From: JAGWRA01 sp035534615
GTDB taxonomy: Bacteria; Acidobacteriota; Vicinamibacteria; Vicinamibacterales; CAVVIG01
Direction of reading: 5' to 3'
Assembly: GCA_035534615.1 (NCBI GenBank)
Contig: DATLRO010000061.1
Location: 124,001 to 188,000 of the forward strand
DNA: 64,000 nt
Numbering within the stretch: the stretch's first letter is position 1; every line of letters starts with the position of its first letter. Below the pieces are notes generated by a model that was not told the DNA's origin, did no database searches, and saw only the letters and a list, made by a program, of their open reading frames with translations. Position numbers and translations under genes: made by a program. Positions 63,080 to 64,000 of the stretch are shown here, piece by piece.

Positions 63080-63622
63080 TCAGGGCTTCGTCGGCACGCC
63101 GAGCTGTTTGAGATGCGCCGCCAGATCCGCGCCGGCCTCGGCGGGACTGACCTGCTTGTCGATATACAGAATCCTGCCGTCCGGCCCGATGTAGAACGTC
63201 CATCGCGCCGCCAGCGGCCGTTGATCGGTGACGACGCCGTACGCGCGGGCCACGGCCTTGCCCGGGTCGCTCAGCATCGGAAAATCGGCGCCTTCCTGTT
63301 CCGCGAACTTCCTGTTGGTCTCCGGCGTGTCGACACTGGCCATGAAGTACGCGACCTTGTAGTGCCGAATGACCTGACCGCTCGCCCGGAGCGATCGACC
63401 TTCGGCCGTTCACCCGCCGGTGAACGCCTTCGGGAACCAGGCGAGCACGACGGTCGTCCCCCGGTACTCCTCCAGGCTGTGCATCCGGTCGTCGGTGCCG
63501 GGCAGGTTGAACGGCGGCGCGGGATCGCCCGGCTTCAGTTCGGCCGGCGCCGCTCCCGGCGCGACCGCCAGGGCCGAGAGCATCAGCCCGAGGCCCGCGC
63601 ACCACGTCAGCACGGTTTTCAT
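63080..63622 (-). CDS. Secreted peroxiredoxin, probable selenoprotein (in-frame UGA = Sec71)
   Basis: 180 residues if the UGA at 63410-63412 is read as selenocysteine. The ATG at 63622 has AGGAGG upstream and is followed by a signal peptide (MKTVLTWCAGLGLMLSALAV, cut near GAAPA). The thioredoxin-fold part runs through the UGA with no frameshift: GDPAPPFNLPG, then WFPKAFTGG-Sec-TAEGRSLRASG, YFMASVDTPETNRKFAEQ, DFPMLSDPGKAVARAYGV, and RWTFYIGPDGRILYIDKQVS. In peroxiredoxins of this kind the residue after FTGG is the peroxidatic Cys, so UGA stands exactly where the catalytic thiol is expected. A hairpin of bacterial SECIS type begins 13 bases after the UGA. Expected role: reduction of peroxides in the periplasm. 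The alternative is a pseudogene by a Cys-to-stop change, but the intact downstream half and the hairpin argue against it. Confidence 0.82.
63376..63396 (-). promoter_or_regulatory. Candidate bacterial SECIS element
   Basis: On the minus strand GATCGCTC pairs with GAGCGGTC (8 pairs, one G-U) around the loop CGGGC. The loop begins 21 bases after the UGA and has G as its second base, matching the known bSECIS pattern of a short stem-loop just behind the Sec codon with an early loop G. Confidence 0.65.
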
Positions 63623-63736
63623 CGCTCGCCTCCTCCTGCGCTCCCCGCGGATCGGGATGGAGTCGCCCGCCGCCGCCAGCACGGCCGCAGGCGGCCGCCC
63701 GCGGCATGGGTTAACATTCCACAGGGACCATTGCCG

Positions 63737-64000
63737 ATGCAAGCAAACGCCGCCAGTCTCGCCGAAAGAGTTCGAAGCCGGACCATTCTCGTCGCCGCCA
63801 CCATCGCGGGAGTGATTGTACTGCTGCCGCTGGTCGTCATGGCCGACCGGACGCCGGAGCTCTTCAGTCCGGACACCGTCAACCGCCTCGACCTCTGGAT
63901 CATCCTGATGGCGCGGATCGCCGGTCCGTTCGGCGTGCCCGTGGGCCTGCTGGCCGCGTGGTTCGTGTACGCGAACGAGAAGTACCGCCAGGCGGTCCGC
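63737..64000 (+). CDS. Membrane protein, partial at right edge
   Basis: The ATG at 63737 has AGGGA about 9 bases upstream and opens a frame that is still open at the window end (88 codons). Two hydrophobic segments are visible: ILVAATIAGVIVLLPLVVM (about residues 17-35) and a second around WIILMARIAGPFGVPVGLLAA. After the second comes WFVYANEKYRQAVR. No family recognised. It is divergent from the peroxiredoxin gene. Confidence 0.6.
   Translation, partial: MQANAASLAERVRSRTILVAATIAGVIVLLPLVVMADRTPELFSPDTVNRLDLWIILMARIAGPFGVPVGLLAAWFVYANEKYRQAVR

Noticed and set aside
63080..63742. Two separate small genes (87 and 110 codons) at the peroxiredoxin locus
   Set aside because: Both halves are the same frame of one peroxiredoxin divided only by a UGA at the catalytic position, and the second half lacks its own ribosome site.
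1..64000. CRISPR arrays, rRNA, tRNA or insertion sequences
   Set aside because: I saw no regularly spaced repeats, no rRNA-like stretch, no clear tRNA and no transposase motifs. tRNAs are easy to miss by eye.

Overview
This is a GC-rich window (roughly 70% G+C by eye) from a bacterium that is most likely an acidobacterium. The best taxonomic clue is a tandem pair of about 820-residue MacB/FtsX-type permeases of the ADOP kind (acidobacterial duplicated orphan permease). The long NRPS/PKS genes and the UPF0182, DUF481 and DUF349 proteins do not contradict this. Vicinamibacteria or a related class is a guess.

Bases 1-49000 are one large mixed NRPS/PKS biosynthetic locus on two converging arms. 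The plus-strand arm holds the 3' part of an NRPS that enters from the left edge (A-PCP-E) and a second NRPS (C-A-PCP-C-A-PCP). It ends at a small outer-membrane-type beta-barrel gene (DUF481) and a GC hairpin. The minus-strand arm reads from about 48.7 kb down to 10.7 kb with gaps of at most 132 bases: ParA-like ATPase, small membrane protein, lipoprotein, ABC exporter, SPFH protein, MbtH, type II thioesterase, NRPS (C-A-PCP), four one-module type I PKS proteins, NRPS with a terminal reductase (C-A-PCP-R) and an O-carbamoyltransferase. Adenylation signatures read from the sequence suggest D-Ser, Leu, Ser, Leu, then four malonyl extensions (full reduction, ketoreduction, full reduction or a stalled loop, ketoreduction), then Gly, reductive release as aldehyde or alcohol, and carbamoylation. 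The order across the two arms is inferred. Whatever precedes the first Ser lies outside the window.

The two reducing PKS modules have an unusual order, KS-AT-KR-DH-ER-ACP. The DH-ER pair appears inserted between the ketoreductase and the linker that follows the KR directly in the two KR-only modules.

Bases 49-64 kb are flanking genes: two ADOP permeases, a small membrane protein, a UPF0182 membrane protein, a tandem FKBP-type prolyl isomerase, a YceI protein under a MarR regulator (with a palindrome over a consensus promoter and a possibly leaderless start), a DUF349/HEAT-like protein, and a secreted peroxiredoxin whose catalytic position is an in-frame UGA. A good bacterial SECIS-like hairpin follows that UGA, so this gene is best read as a selenoprotein and not as two broken ORFs. 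The window ends inside a small membrane-protein gene.
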